A DNA stretch of 64,000 bases from Candidatus Gastranaerophilales bacterium (GTDB lineage Bacteria; Cyanobacteriota; Vampirovibrionia; Gastranaerophilales; Gastranaerophilaceae), in the NCBI GenBank assembly GCA_944326685.1, contig CALVEV010000031.1:62001-126000 (forward strand). Direction: 5' to 3'. Numbering within the stretch: position 1 is the stretch's first letter; the number at the start of each line of letters is the position of its first letter. Position numbers and translations under genes: made by a program. Positions 8,796 to 17,698 of the stretch are shown here, piece after piece. The notes beneath the pieces were generated by a model, which worked only from the letters and a program-made list of their open reading frames with translations, made no database searches and was not told the DNA's origin.

Positions 8796-10130
8796 ATGAA
8801 AAAAATATTTTTATTAATAATTTCTTTGATAAACATATTACCAGTTTATTCTTATGATATAGCTTTCCCTTTAGATAAAAATATTACATTATCTGATGAT
8901 GGAGTTTTTTTTGTTGGACGAACTGATAAAAAAGAAACTTTATGGATAAATGATGTAAAAGTAAAATCAAATAAAAATGGTTCATTTGCAGAGAGTTTTA
9001 AATTAAAATCTGGAGAAAATATTTTTAATATAAAAAATGGAGAGAATTCATTAATTTTAGATAAATATGTTGTTAACTATGTAAAGTCTATATCAAATGA
9101 GACAAAATTAGTTGAATTCCCTATTCAAGATTATAAGACAACAGTAGATAATGTTATATTGCGTTCTACTCCTATAGATTTTGGAATGAACAGGTTAGGT
9201 TATTTACCTAAAAATACAGATTTACAGATAACAGGGTTCAAAAATGAATTTTCAAGGGTTTATTTATCTCCAGATTTATCAGCTTGGGTATTTTCAAAAG
9301 ATATAATTCCTGAACAGAGAGAGAATACTATTGTTGGAGAATTTAGAGGTGAAAATTTAAAAACAGATGCTTTCTCAGAAACTTATTCTTATAGGTTTTC
9401 AAAAAATCTGCCATATTCGGCTATATTAGATAATAATTTATTACAGATAGAAGTATATAATGTAGCAAATCGACCTAATGAAATATTTTATTCTCAAATA
9501 TTATTAAAACCTCCATATTGTTATAGTGTTAAAATGCGTGAGGGGTTATTGAATATATCAATTCCTAATGTAGATATTAATCATCCTAGAATAGTAATTG
9601 ATGCAGGTCATGGAGGTTTAGAGCCTGGTGCGATTGGGTGTATGTGTGATTTAGAAAAAGACTTAAATTTAAAAGCTGCTAAAGCAGTGAAAAAAGAATT
9701 AAAATCACGCGGATATAATGTTTCAATGACAAGAAGTTCTGATAAGTTTATATCTTTAAAAGATAGAGTAAATTATGCAATAAATAAGAATGGTGTTATT
9801 TTTGTAAGTCTTCATATGAATTCAATTCCTGAGAATAAGAATCCAAATGATTATAGGGGAAGTGAAACTTATTATTATAATAAGTTTTCTCAACCATTAG
9901 CCACTTGTATACAAAAACAAATTACAAGTGTTTTAGGAACAAAAGATAACGGTATAAAACAAGCAAGTTTTGCAGTTATAAGGCCTACAGAGTATGTTGG
10001 GGTATTAGTAGAAACTGTATTTTTAGTTAATCCTGAAGATACAAAAATTTATAAATCAAAAGATTATTATAAAAAAGTTGCACAGGGTGTTTCAAACGGG
10101 ATTGACAATTATATAAAAACACTTCATTAA
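8796..10130 (+). CDS. N-acetylmuramoyl-L-alanine amidase (Amidase_3), secreted
   Basis: This 444-residue protein has a signal peptide (MKKIFLLIISLINILPVYSY). A 240-residue beta-rich N-terminal region with an SH3-like stretch (about 115-165) precedes a C-terminal Amidase_3 zinc hydrolase domain (264-440). Zinc ligands are visible as His272 (IDAGHGG), Glu287 and His340 (SLHMNS); Glu406 in LVETVFLVNPED is the catalytic acid. It cleaves the amide bond between MurNAc and the stem peptide and so splits septal peptidoglycan. The N-terminal part resembles cyanobacterial AmiC-type architecture. It is divergent from motA. Confidence 0.9.
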   Translation: MKKIFLLIISLINILPVYSYDIAFPLDKNITLSDDGVFFVGRTDKKETLWINDVKVKSNKNGSFAESFKLKSGENIFNIKNGENSLILDKYVVNYVKSISNETKLVEFPIQDYKTTVDNVILRSTPIDFGMNRLGYLPKNTDLQITGFKNEFSRVYLSPDLSAWVFSKDIIPEQRENTIVGEFRGENLKTDAFSETYSYRFSKNLPYSAILDNNLLQIEVYNVANRPNEIFYSQILLKPPYCYSVKMREGLLNISIPNVDINHPRIVIDAGHGGLEPGAIGCMCDLEKDLNLKAAKAVKKELKSRGYNVSMTRSSDKFISLKDRVNYAINKNGVIFVSLHMNSIPENKNPNDYRGSETYYYNKFSQPLATCIQKQITSVLGTKDNGIKQASFAVIRPTEYVGVLVETVFLVNPEDTKIYKSKDYYKKVAQGVSNGIDNYIKTLH

Positions 10131-10134
10131 TATT

Positions 10135-10162
10135 TTGATAAGAATATTAAACATGATATAAT
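10135..10162 (+). promoter_or_regulatory. ruvB promoter with extended -10, apparently leaderless
   Basis: TTGATA (10135-10140), a 16-bp spacer and TATAAT (10157-10162) preceded by TG (10154-10155). The ruvB ATG is at 10169, six bases past the -10 box, so transcription would begin at or next to the start codon. There is no Shine-Dalgarno. Confidence 0.7.
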
Positions 10163-10168
10163 TTTTTT

Positions 10169-11233
10169 ATGGCAATAATATCAGATGATAATAATTTTGA
10201 GAATCAAAATTCAAGACAAAAAAATCCAATAATAAAGACAGAGAGTATCGAATACGATAAGACATTTGAAAATAGTATTCGACCAAAAACATTTGAAGAT
10301 TATATAGGTCAATCAGCATTAAAAGAAACATTAAAAATTACAATTGAGGCCGCAAAACTTAGAGAAAAACCATTAGACCATTTATTGTTTTATGGTCCTC
10401 CTGGTTTAGGAAAAACAACTTTAGCAGGAGTTATTGCAGAGCAAATGGGTGCAGATATCAAAATTACATCTGCTCCTGCATTAGAAAGGCCAAGAGATAT
10501 TATTGGTATATTGATGTCATTAAAAGGTGGAGAAATTCTTTTTATTGATGAAATTCACCGTTTGAATAAAGTTGCAGAAGAAATATTATATCCTGCTATG
10601 GAAGATTTTTTCTTAGATATGACTACAGGAAAGTCTCAGACTGTAAAAACATTAAGAGTTCCATTACCTAAATTCACATTGATAGGGGCAACTACAAAAG
10701 CTGGAGCTTTATCAGGTCCACTGAGAGATAGGTTTGGTATAATTCACAGATTACAGTTTTATACAATTGAGGAATTATCTCAGGTTATAAAAAGAACAGC
10801 ATCTATTTTAGATATTAAAATAACTGAAGATGGAGCAGTTGCAATTGCAAAACGATCAAGAGGAACTCCGAGAATTGCAAATAGATTAGTGAAAAGAGTT
10901 TCAGATTTTGCATTAATTAAATTTGATGGGGTAATAACAGATGAAGTTGCAAATTATTCTTTAGATATTTTGAATATAGATGAATTTGGTTTAGATACGA
11001 CAGATAGAGCATTTTTGAATTTAATAATTGAAAAGTATGATGGTGGTCCTGTTGGTATTGAGACAATAGCAGCTGCATTAAGTGAGGATGTTAGAACATT
11101 AGAAGATGTTTGTGAACCTTATCTTTTGCAATCAGGTCTTTTACAAAGAACACCAAGAGGGAGAAAAGTTTCTCCAGAAGGATACAGGCACTTAGGTAAA
11201 AAGGTTGAAAATTATCAGCAGTCATTATTCTAA
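10169..11233 (+). CDS. ruvB: Holliday junction branch migration helicase RuvB
   Basis: AAA+ ATPase of 354 residues. Walker A is GPPGLGKTT (76-84), Walker B is LFIDEIH (124-130), and sensor 1 is [21 protein letters not shown]. The C-terminal winged helix ends with [13 protein letters not shown]. RuvB hexamers drive branch migration of Holliday junctions with RuvA. The first 30 residues, rich in Asn and Gln, are an unconserved extension. The start codon sits directly behind a strong promoter without a ribosome site. Neither ruvA nor ruvC is adjacent. Confidence 0.97.
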   Translation: MAIISDDNNFENQNSRQKNPIIKTESIEYDKTFENSIRPKTFEDYIGQSALKETLKITIEAAKLREKPLDHLLFYGPPGLGKTTLAGVIAEQMGADIKITSAPALERPRDIIGILMSLKGGEILFIDEIHRLNKVAEEILYPAMEDFFLDMTTGKSQTVKTLRVPLPKFTLIGATTKAGALSGPLRDRFGIIHRLQFYTIEELSQVIKRTASILDIKITEDGAVAIAKRSRGTPRIANRLVKRVSDFALIKFDGVITDEVANYSLDILNIDEFGLDTTDRAFLNLIIEKYDGGPVGIETIAAALSEDVRTLEDVCEPYLLQSGLLQRTPRGRKVSPEGYRHLGKKVENYQQSLF

Positions 11234-11346
11234 ATGATAGTTAAACTTTTGTAACGAAAAATTATAAAACAGTCAATTTTGAATATTGATATTTCTTATA
11301 AAGTTGTGAAGTAAGTAGTTAGGTAGATTTTTTCTAAGGAGAAATC

Positions 11347-11637
11347 ATGAATTTATTTGGATCAGGTGAAGTAAATAAAGATCAAATTAATAAAATTAAT
11401 AATGTAAATGTATCTTCTCCAATACAAAAAAATGAAGAAGTGAATATTTCTTTTTCGTCAGAAGACTCTGGATTTAAATCAGTTCAATTAGATGACTTTT
11501 TTGAGCTTTTAGATTCAAAAACTGTACAAAAAATAATGGAAACATCTCAAGAATCAAAACAAAGAATTATAAATGATGTTGCACAGCGTGAATATGAAAC
11601 AGATGGTGCAAGAGCAATACTTAATTCACTTGGATGA
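11347..11637 (+). CDS. Small protein of unknown function (96 aa)
   Basis: Not recognised. It is acidic and soluble with no signal peptide. The N-terminal third is Asn-rich (MNLFGSGEVNKDQINKINN). The rest looks helical: VQLDDFFELLDSKTVQKIME, then QRIINDVAQREYETDGARAI. A clear AAGGAG Shine-Dalgarno supports the start. Upstream, TTTTGTAAC at 11247-11255 is a perfect single half of the HLR1-like motif and its partner 10 bp before is degraded, so membership of that gene group is only tentative. It sits alone between ruvB and the TerC-like gene. Confidence 0.7.
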   Translation: MNLFGSGEVNKDQINKINNVNVSSPIQKNEEVNISFSSEDSGFKSVQLDDFFELLDSKTVQKIMETSQESKQRIINDVAQREYETDGARAILNSLG

Positions 11638-11702
11638 TTATTTAGATTTTTAATTGAAAATAGGCATGATGTTTTATATAATTACTCCAAAGAGGTATTT
11701 AT

Positions 11703-12743
11703 ATGAAACATTTTGTTGGATCTTATATTGTAACAATTTTAGGATTGTTAGCCGCATTTTTTTGGGGAGAGCATGTTAAACCTGGATCTGGATTAATATG
11801 TGTATTTATTGCATTTGTATTGAGTGTTTTAGAAGTTAGTTTATCTTTTGATAATGCAGTTGTAAATGCAATGAAATTAGAGAAGATGTCAGAAAAATGG
11901 CGTCAAAGATTTATTACTTGGGGCATTGCTATTGCTGTTTTTGGAATGAGATTTTTATTTCCGTTATTAGTAGTTTCAATATTTGCAAAGTTAAATATAA
12001 TTAATGTTTTGCATATAGCATTAACTAATTCAAAATTGTATGCATATTATTTACATCAAACTCATGCACCTATTGTAACTTTTGGTGGAGCTTTTCTGAT
12101 AATGTTATTTCTCGGTTATTTTCTTAATCCTAAAAAAGAAATTGATTGGATTGCTCCAATAGAAAAACGAATGAAAAAAGTTCCTGCAAATAAAGTTTTA
12201 GATACATTAATAGCATTGGCTTGTTTAGAGATTATTCAATTTTTTCAACCTGTACCTATTAGACTAAATGTCTTAATATCTGGTATTTCAGGAATCTTAG
12301 TCTATCTCATAATAGATTCTATTGCTGAAAAGTTAGATAGTATTGAAGGTAAAGCTCAAAAAGAATGTTGTAAGACAAAAAATTGGTTAAATTGTTCTTG
12401 CTTTGTAAGTTTTATGTATTTAGAACTTATTGATGCTTCTTTCTCTTTAGACGGTGTATTAGGTGCTTTTGCATTAAGTAGCGATATTATAATTATTACA
12501 ATTGGTTTAGCTATAGGTGCAATGTTTGTAAGGTCATTGACATTACTTTTAGTAGAAGAAAAAACTCTTAAAAGTTATCCATATTTAGAGCATGGTGCAC
12601 ATTGGGCAATTGGTGTTTTGGCGGTTATAATGTTTATCTCAACAGTTTATGAAGTCCCAGAAGTTGTAACTGGACTTTCTGGATTGGCATTTATTGTTGC
12701 TGCTTTAATATCTTCTATAAAGAAAAATAAGGAGATTGTTTAA
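11703..12743 (+). CDS. TerC-like integral membrane protein (DUF475 family)
   Basis: This 346-residue polytopic protein has about nine hydrophobic segments. The early segment LSVLEVSLSFDNAVVNAMKL and the later LELIDASFSLDGVLGAFALS both carry the acidic S-x-D-N/G-A/V pattern of the TerC/Alx fold, in which conserved Asp residues sit within membrane helices. DUF475 members are linked to metal (Mn2+ or tellurite-type) homeostasis. Substrate is not determinable here. An AGAGGT Shine-Dalgarno precedes the ATG. Its stop overlaps the rlmN start by one base, so the two are probably translationally coupled. Confidence 0.85.
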   Translation: MKHFVGSYIVTILGLLAAFFWGEHVKPGSGLICVFIAFVLSVLEVSLSFDNAVVNAMKLEKMSEKWRQRFITWGIAIAVFGMRFLFPLLVVSIFAKLNIINVLHIALTNSKLYAYYLHQTHAPIVTFGGAFLIMLFLGYFLNPKKEIDWIAPIEKRMKKVPANKVLDTLIALACLEIIQFFQPVPIRLNVLISGISGILVYLIIDSIAEKLDSIEGKAQKECCKTKNWLNCSCFVSFMYLELIDASFSLDGVLGAFALSSDIIIITIGLAIGAMFVRSLTLLLVEEKTLKSYPYLEHGAHWAIGVLAVIMFISTVYEVPEVVTGLSGLAFIVAALISSIKKNKEIV

Positions 12744-13771
12744 TGAATATTCTTGCTGGCATGTCGTTAAAAGAAATAGAAGATTTGGTTTTACAATTAA
12801 ATGCTTCAAAATTTAGAGCAAAACAGATTCATAATTGGATTTATTTTAAATCTGTTTCATCAATAGATGAAATGACAGATTTGTCAAAGCAGTTTAGAGA
12901 AGAATTTAAGCAGGTTGCGAAAGTTACTGATACAAAAATAAAAGTTAAGCAGGTAAGTTCTGATGGAACTATAAAGTATTTAATTGAATATCCTGATGGT
13001 GAATGTGTTGAAACAGTATTAATGCGTTTTGATAATAGAGCAAATTTAACAGCTTGTGTAAGTTCTCAAATTGGTTGTGCTGTAAATTGTTCTTTTTGTG
13101 CAACTGGTAAAAGAGGCTTTATAAGAAATCTTACTTATAAAGAAATAATAGAACAAGTTTTAACAATACAAAGAGATACAGGTTTAAAGATAACAAATGT
13201 TGTATTTATGGGGCAAGGAGAACCTTTATTAAATTTAGATAATGTTTTAAAGGCGCTAGAAATATTTAATAATGATTTTCAAATAGGTGCAAGAAGAATA
13301 ACTATTTCAACAAGTGGTATAATTCCTCAAATTAAAAAACTAGCAGATAAAGAATTACAATCAACGCTTGCAATTTCTTTGCATGCATCAAATCATGCTG
13401 TAAGAAAAGAAATTATGCCTATTGAAAACAAGTATCCTATAAATGATTTGATTAACTCCTTAAAATATTATGTAGAAAAAACAGGAAGAAGAATAACTGT
13501 TGAATATATTTTAATAAAAGGTTTGAATTGTACAATTGAATCAGCAAAAGAATTGGCAAATTTACTTTACGGATTAAAATGTAATATAAATTTAATACCA
13601 TATAATCCAGTAGTAAAGACAGGTTATCAGAAGCCGACAAATAATGAGATAATGAAATTTAAATATTTATTAGAACATTCAGGGAAAAAAGTTACTGTAA
13701 GATTAGAGAGAGGTTCTGATATTGATGCTGCTTGTGGGCAGTTATCAGGGAAGGCTGGTAAATGTGAATAA
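12743..13771 (+). CDS. rlmN: 23S rRNA (A2503-C2)/tRNA methyltransferase RlmN
   Basis: Radical SAM enzyme of 342 residues. The [4Fe-4S]-binding CxxxCxxC is in IGCAVNCSFCATGKRGF (about 109-125). FMGQGEPLLNLDNV is the SAM-binding GEP motif, and the second catalytic Cys lies near the end in IDAACGQL. It methylates C2 of A2503 in 23S rRNA and of A37 in some tRNAs using two SAM molecules. The N-terminal part (KFRAKQIHNWIYFKSV) is the usual helical accessory domain. It is coupled to the TerC-like gene upstream and overlaps the next gene by 8 bp. Confidence 0.96.
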   Translation: MNILAGMSLKEIEDLVLQLNASKFRAKQIHNWIYFKSVSSIDEMTDLSKQFREEFKQVAKVTDTKIKVKQVSSDGTIKYLIEYPDGECVETVLMRFDNRANLTACVSSQIGCAVNCSFCATGKRGFIRNLTYKEIIEQVLTIQRDTGLKITNVVFMGQGEPLLNLDNVLKALEIFNNDFQIGARRITISTSGIIPQIKKLADKELQSTLAISLHASNHAVRKEIMPIENKYPINDLINSLKYYVEKTGRRITVEYILIKGLNCTIESAKELANLLYGLKCNINLIPYNPVVKTGYQKPTNNEIMKFKYLLEHSGKKVTVRLERGSDIDAACGQLSGKAGKCE

Positions 13772-15656
13772 AGTTTTTGAACGAAATATATCCGTTTTAA
13801 AAGATAATCAATTAAGAGAAAAACTTATTAATTATGAATACATAACAAAACCAATTCTTACAACAACAAATGGTTACAATGTACAGTATAATGGAATTTA
13901 TTTGCATAGTGAGGAAAATCCTTTAGCTGAATCTCAACAAATTTGTCAAAATTCATTAAACGAAAATAAAAGTATTCATATAATATACGGTTTAGGTTTA
14001 GGATATTTATTGCAATTAATGGCAAAATATTCTAATTCTACGATTATACTTTATGAACCTAATTTAGATATATTATATAATTCATTAACTTTAGTAGATT
14101 TTTCTCAAGAGTTATTAAAAGATAATGTTTATATTTTTAATAATTTAGATAATTTATTGAAATTTCTAAGTTTAAATACTAGGCAAAATACAACTGTTGA
14201 TATTTTAGCTTTACCAAGTTATAGAGAACTATATAAAGAAGTTTTTGATGAAGAAATAAAAAAAATTGAATTAGCATATGGTAGTGTTTTATTAGATTAT
14301 GGGTATAAAAAGAAACGTTTGTATGATTCAACTGTGAAAATGTTAGAAAATATCCCAATATTATTAACAGAAACTCCAGTTAATAAATTTGAGAATATTT
14401 ATTCTGGTAAAACAGCTGTAGTTGTATCAGCAGGACCAACATTGGGTGAAAATATAGAAACCTTAAAAAAATATCAAGATAAAGCTGTTATATTTACAGT
14501 TGGTACAGCTTTAAAAACATTAGTAGAAAATAATATAAAACCTGATTTTTTATGTATGATAGAGTCTTTTGATTGTACAAAACAGGTTAAAAATATTGAT
14601 TTATCTGATATAAATTTGATAGTTGAACCTTATACAAATAGAAATATCCATTCTTTAGATGTGAAAAATGTATTATTACATTTATCTTCAAATATGCCAT
14701 CAAGTCAATATTTTGCTGATATTGTTGATTTATCTACTGAGGGGTATTTAGCTCAAGGAACAGTTTCTTATATGGCACTTAATACAGCTGTAAAAATGGG
14801 CTTTTCAAAAATAATATTAGTAGGGCAAGACTTAGCATATATTAACGGTCAATGTTATTCAAAAGATTCTGCATATGATGGTTTAAGTTGTAAATTTAAT
14901 TCCGAATTAAATAAATATGAAATTGTTCCAAATGATTTAATAAAATATGCAGATGCTATATGTTCATATTTAACACAAGAAGAACGAGTTGCAGCGGCAA
15001 AAAGGCGATTGGCAATATTAAATTCTTCTTTATATATGGTTAAATCAATAGATGGTAGTATACTTCCAACAGAAGCAGGTTACGCATCTTTTATTAGTCA
15101 TTTTGTTTCTTATGCAAAAAATTTAACAGATATTAAACTGATTAATACATCTTTGAAGGGTGCAAAATTAGATGGTTTTGAAGATTTATCTTTAGAAGAT
15201 GCTATAAAAGATGAAAAAATAATAAATAAATTGGATTTAGATATTGGGTATGATTATAATATTAAATCTGTTTTAGATTCTATAAAATTATCTAAACAAA
15301 ATTTAGAATCCATTTTAGAAATTACAAATGAATGTGGTAAATTAGCTTCTCGTTTAAATATGGATTATAAACGAAAACCTATTTTGGATAAGGATAATTT
15401 ATTAAAGATTAGAAAATTGATAGAAGAATATACAAAATTAAATGATAATAATAGAAAAGATAATTTGATATTTAAGTATACAACGGCTGAAGAAGAAATG
15501 AATTTGAACGATACATTGTCATCAATAAAAAAATATGATGATAAGACTACTCCTGTTGCAATATCAAGTTTGAAACAATATTATGATATTTTAAATAAGA
15601 GAATCCCTAATATAATAGAAGTATTGTCAGATGTAATTAATAAGGTGGGTGAATAA
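13764..15656 (+). CDS. Motility-associated factor glycosyltransferase-like protein (MAF_flag10/DUF115)
   Basis: About 630 residues from the GTG at 13764, chosen because GGGAAGG lies nine bases upstream; the open frame itself extends to 13722. The core holds [20 protein letters not shown] and FLCMIESFD, then [16 protein letters not shown]. This is the DUF115/MptE-like fold of the Maf proteins that transfer nonulosonic acids to flagellin in Campylobacter, Aeromonas and Clostridium. An upstream [14 protein letters not shown] (about 73-86) is the second Rossmann-like region. A flagellin substrate is a reasonable inference because a flagellin gene is at 54.7 kb. It overlaps rlmN by 8 bp and dtd by 1 bp. 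Confidence 0.85.
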   Translation: MNKVFERNISVLKDNQLREKLINYEYITKPILTTTNGYNVQYNGIYLHSEENPLAESQQICQNSLNENKSIHIIYGLGLGYLLQLMAKYSNSTIILYEPNLDILYNSLTLVDFSQELLKDNVYIFNNLDNLLKFLSLNTRQNTTVDILALPSYRELYKEVFDEEIKKIELAYGSVLLDYGYKKKRLYDSTVKMLENIPILLTETPVNKFENIYSGKTAVVVSAGPTLGENIETLKKYQDKAVIFTVGTALKTLVENNIKPDFLCMIESFDCTKQVKNIDLSDINLIVEPYTNRNIHSLDVKNVLLHLSSNMPSSQYFADIVDLSTEGYLAQGTVSYMALNTAVKMGFSKIILVGQDLAYINGQCYSKDSAYDGLSCKFNSELNKYEIVPNDLIKYADAICSYLTQEERVAAAKRRLAILNSSLYMVKSIDGSILPTEAGYASFISHFVSYAKNLTDIKLINTSLKGAKLDGFEDLSLEDAIKDEKIINKLDLDIGYDYNIKSVLDSIKLSKQNLESILEITNECGKLASRLNMDYKRKPILDKDNLLKIRKLIEEYTKLNDNNRKDNLIFKYTTAEEEMNLNDTLSSIKKYDDKTTPVAISSLKQYYDILNKRIPNIIEVLSDVINKVGE

Positions 15657-16090
15657 TGAAAGCAGTTATTCAACGAGTAAAAAGGGCATCTGTAACAATT
15701 AATGATGAATTATATTCTAAAATTAATCAAGGAATATTGGTATTATATGGAGTGGAAAAAGGTGATGAAATAGAAAATGCAGATAAAATCGCTGATAAAA
15801 TTTCTAAATTAAGAATCTTTGAAGATGAATCAGGAAAAATGAATAAATCTGTCTCTGATATTTCAGGAGAAATTCTTGTTGTTTCACAATTTACTTTAGC
15901 AGGAAACTGTTCAAAGGGGACTCGCCCAAGTTTTGATAAGGCAGAAGCTCCTGATAAAGCAAATGATATGTATGAATACTTCGTGTCAAAATTGAAAGAA
16001 AAGGGTTTGCCTGTTAAAACAGGAGTTTTTGGTGCGATGATGGATGTCGAATTAATTAATGATGGTCCTGTGACATTTATCCTTAATTAA
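15656..16090 (+). CDS. dtd: D-aminoacyl-tRNA deacylase
   Basis: This 144-residue protein shows the complete Dtd pattern: [16 protein letters not shown] at the N-terminus, the catalytic-pocket motif VSQFTLAGN (about residues 79-87), and NDGPVTF near the C-terminus, equivalent to the NxGPVT chirality-checking loop. It hydrolyses D-aminoacyl-tRNA and glycyl-tRNA(Ala). Length is normal for the family. The ATG overlaps the preceding stop (TAATG), so it is coupled to the Maf-type glycosyltransferase gene, probably only through operon packing. Confidence 0.95.
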   Translation: MKAVIQRVKRASVTINDELYSKINQGILVLYGVEKGDEIENADKIADKISKLRIFEDESGKMNKSVSDISGEILVVSQFTLAGNCSKGTRPSFDKAEAPDKANDMYEYFVSKLKEKGLPVKTGVFGAMMDVELINDGPVTFILN

Positions 16091-16159
16091 TCTTTTTTAG
16101 TTAAATTTATATAGTAAATTTTGATTAAAAATGTTTATCCACCTCTTGATTTTTAGATT

Positions 16160-16168
16160 TGATATAAT
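16160..16168 (+). promoter_or_regulatory. Extended -10 promoter of rpsO
   Basis: TGATATAAT (TGn plus perfect TATAAT at 16163-16168). The transcript would begin near 16175, directly before the leader structure. No convincing -35 is seen. Confidence 0.6.
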
Positions 16169-16177
16169 ATTATAAAT

Positions 16178-16207
16178 GGTGTAGAGTGCTTACGCCAATA
16201 ATCACTC
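16178..16207 (+). promoter_or_regulatory. rpsO leader: candidate S15-binding pseudoknot
   Basis: GGTGTA (16178-16183) can pair with TACGCC (16191-16196; one G-U). GAGTG inside that loop (16184-16188) can pair with CACTC (16203-16207). This is an H-type pseudoknot just upstream of the Shine-Dalgarno, the kind of element by which S15 represses its own translation in E. coli. At least one pair at the junction must open to give the first loop a base. Confidence 0.55.
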
Positions 16208-16227
16208 AACAATAAAGGAAAACAAAA

Positions 16228-16497
16228 ATGTCAATTAACTTAAAAAACAAAAAAGAAATCGTTGAAAAATACGGAAAAAATGCTCAAGATACAGGAGCAG
16301 TAGAAGTTCAAATCGCTATGTTAACTCAAAAAATCTCTGAATTAACAGAACACTTAAAATCAAATAAAAAAGATTTTGCAACAAAACGTGGTTTGTTAAT
16401 GATGGTAGGTAAAAGAAAAAGATTACTTTCTTACCTAAAATCTAGAGATCTTGAAGGTTATAGAACTTTAATTAAAAAATTAAGCATTCGTGGTTAA
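16228..16497 (+). CDS. rpsO: Ribosomal protein S15
   Basis: This 89-residue protein has the S15 pattern: GSAEVQIA-like [15 protein letters not shown], then [32 protein letters not shown] and [12 protein letters not shown] at the C-terminus. S15 is a primary binder of the 16S rRNA central domain and bridges to 23S rRNA. Length is exactly typical. The gene has its own promoter, a structured leader, an AAGGA ribosome site and a strong terminator. It is a single-gene unit, without pnp next to it as in many bacteria; pnp lies 5.5 kb away on the other strand. Confidence 0.97.
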   Translation: MSINLKNKKEIVEKYGKNAQDTGAVEVQIAMLTQKISELTEHLKSNKKDFATKRGLLMMVGKRKRLLSYLKSRDLEGYRTLIKKLSIRG

Positions 16498-16518
16498 TTT
16501 TAAATTATTTGTTTTTCA

Positions 16519-16550
16519 AAAAGAGGTATCTAATTATAGATACCTCTTTT
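16519..16550. terminator. Bidirectional terminator between rpsO and the HD-GYP gene
   Basis: A 14-bp stem (AAAAGAGGTATCTA / TAGATACCTCTTTT) with loop ATTA has A and T tracts on both sides, serving the two convergent genes. Confidence 0.92.
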
Positions 16551-16569
16551 AATATTATTAAAAGTTGAA

Positions 16570-17604
16570 TTAAGCAGAATAAGAAGCCATGTCACTAAAA
16601 TTCATAGTGTCATTATAGCTAAACATATGTGCAAATGTATAAAGAATTTCAGCAGAGAAACGTTTTGTTCCGATTGATAACATAAGTCTAAGAACATCTC
16701 TATTATTTTTTATGGCATTTCCTGTTTTATTAAAAGCAAAATTATCATAACTATTACATACATTTATAATCTGACTTTCTACACTAATCCAGTCACTTGA
16801 AATTCCATGAGGATATCCAGTACCATCATTATGTTCATGATGCTGTAGTGCAACATTACATATGTGCTCAGGAAGATTTAATTCATTTTTAAGAATGTTA
16901 TAACCAATGATTGTATGTTTTTTTATTTCGTCGGCCTCTGTAGTTGATGATAATTGAGAGTTAAAAGCATTTTTTATTCTATATTTGCCAATGTCATGAA
17001 GAATTCCTGAAAGAATGATGTCAGAAATAAATTCGTTTTCAAAATCCATCTTTTTTGCAATCATTCCTGCCATAATTGCAACATTAATTGGATGGCAAAC
17101 TTCATATTCACCTAATAATCTAAGTTCCGAGTAATGCTCTATTTCTGTAAATTTAGGTATTACATTTTTAGTTATTATGTCACTTAAATTTGCCAGTTTG
17201 GGAAATGCTTCTTTAATGGATGTCCTATTTAATAATTCAATAGTTTTAGTTAAATAGGCTTTCATTTTAATTTGTTCTTTATAATCAATTTTGGCAAATT
17301 TATTAATTGGTGTTTTGTATTCTGTTAAATTAATGTTGTCATAATCAAAGTCATCGTTGATAAGTTCTTTAATTGTTTTACTAGGAGTTGCTTCTTTTTT
17401 ACTTAAAGTTGTTTTTTCATTTTCCATAATAGCATCTTCATTAGATGCAGTATCTCTGTAAATGTTTTCATATGCCTTTAATTGTAATAGCTTACCTACA
17501 GTTAAAACATCTCCCGCTTTAAGAATAACTTCTCCAGCTTCATTATATAAATTGAAGGGTAAAATTTTATATTTATTAAGCTCTGTTCTAGAAGTCTTTT
17601 TCAT
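16570..17604 (-). CDS. HD-GYP-type signalling phosphodiesterase-like protein
   Basis: The C-terminal half (about residues 165-340 from the chosen start) is an HD-GYP domain: HPINVAIMAGMIAKKM, GILHDIGKYRI (HD pair), ALQHHEHNDGTGYPHGIS (HHExxDGxGYP) and NVCNSYDNF. HD-GYP proteins hydrolyse cyclic di-GMP. The N-terminal 110 residues, with ILPFNLYNEAGEVILKAGDVL, resemble the beta-rich module seen at the start of many HD-GYP proteins. The frame extends upstream to 17670, but that part lies in the fba terminator, so the ATG at 17604 (MKKTSRTELNKYKI) was chosen. Cytoplasmic; it could set c-di-GMP levels for the PilZ protein at 36.7 kb. Confidence 0.88.
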   Translation of the reverse strand: MKKTSRTELNKYKILPFNLYNEAGEVILKAGDVLTVGKLLQLKAYENIYRDTASNEDAIMENEKTTLSKKEATPSKTIKELINDDFDYDNINLTEYKTPINKFAKIDYKEQIKMKAYLTKTIELLNRTSIKEAFPKLANLSDIITKNVIPKFTEIEHYSELRLLGEYEVCHPINVAIMAGMIAKKMDFENEFISDIILSGILHDIGKYRIKNAFNSQLSSTTEADEIKKHTIIGYNILKNELNLPEHICNVALQHHEHNDGTGYPHGISSDWISVESQIINVCNSYDNFAFNKTGNAIKNNRDVLRLMLSIGTKRFSAEILYTFAHMFSYNDTMNFSDMASYSA

Positions 17605-17634
17605 ATTACCGATTGTAACATATTTTTTACAAAA

Positions 17635-17668
17635 GATAAAGAGGTTAATTATAATTAACCTCTTTATC
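17635..17668 (-). terminator. Terminator downstream of fba
   Basis: A perfect 17-bp inverted repeat with arm GATAAAGAGGTTAATTA runs into TTTT on the minus strand. It separates fba from the HD-GYP gene and argues against starts of the latter upstream of 17635. Confidence 0.88.
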
Positions 17669-17698
17669 AAAATAAACTAGTGTTATTTTATCGATTGA

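Noticed and set aside
17605-17670. N-terminal extension MIKRLIIINLFIF of the HD-GYP protein
   Set aside because: It is translated from the fba terminator hairpin; the hydrophobic start is an artefact.
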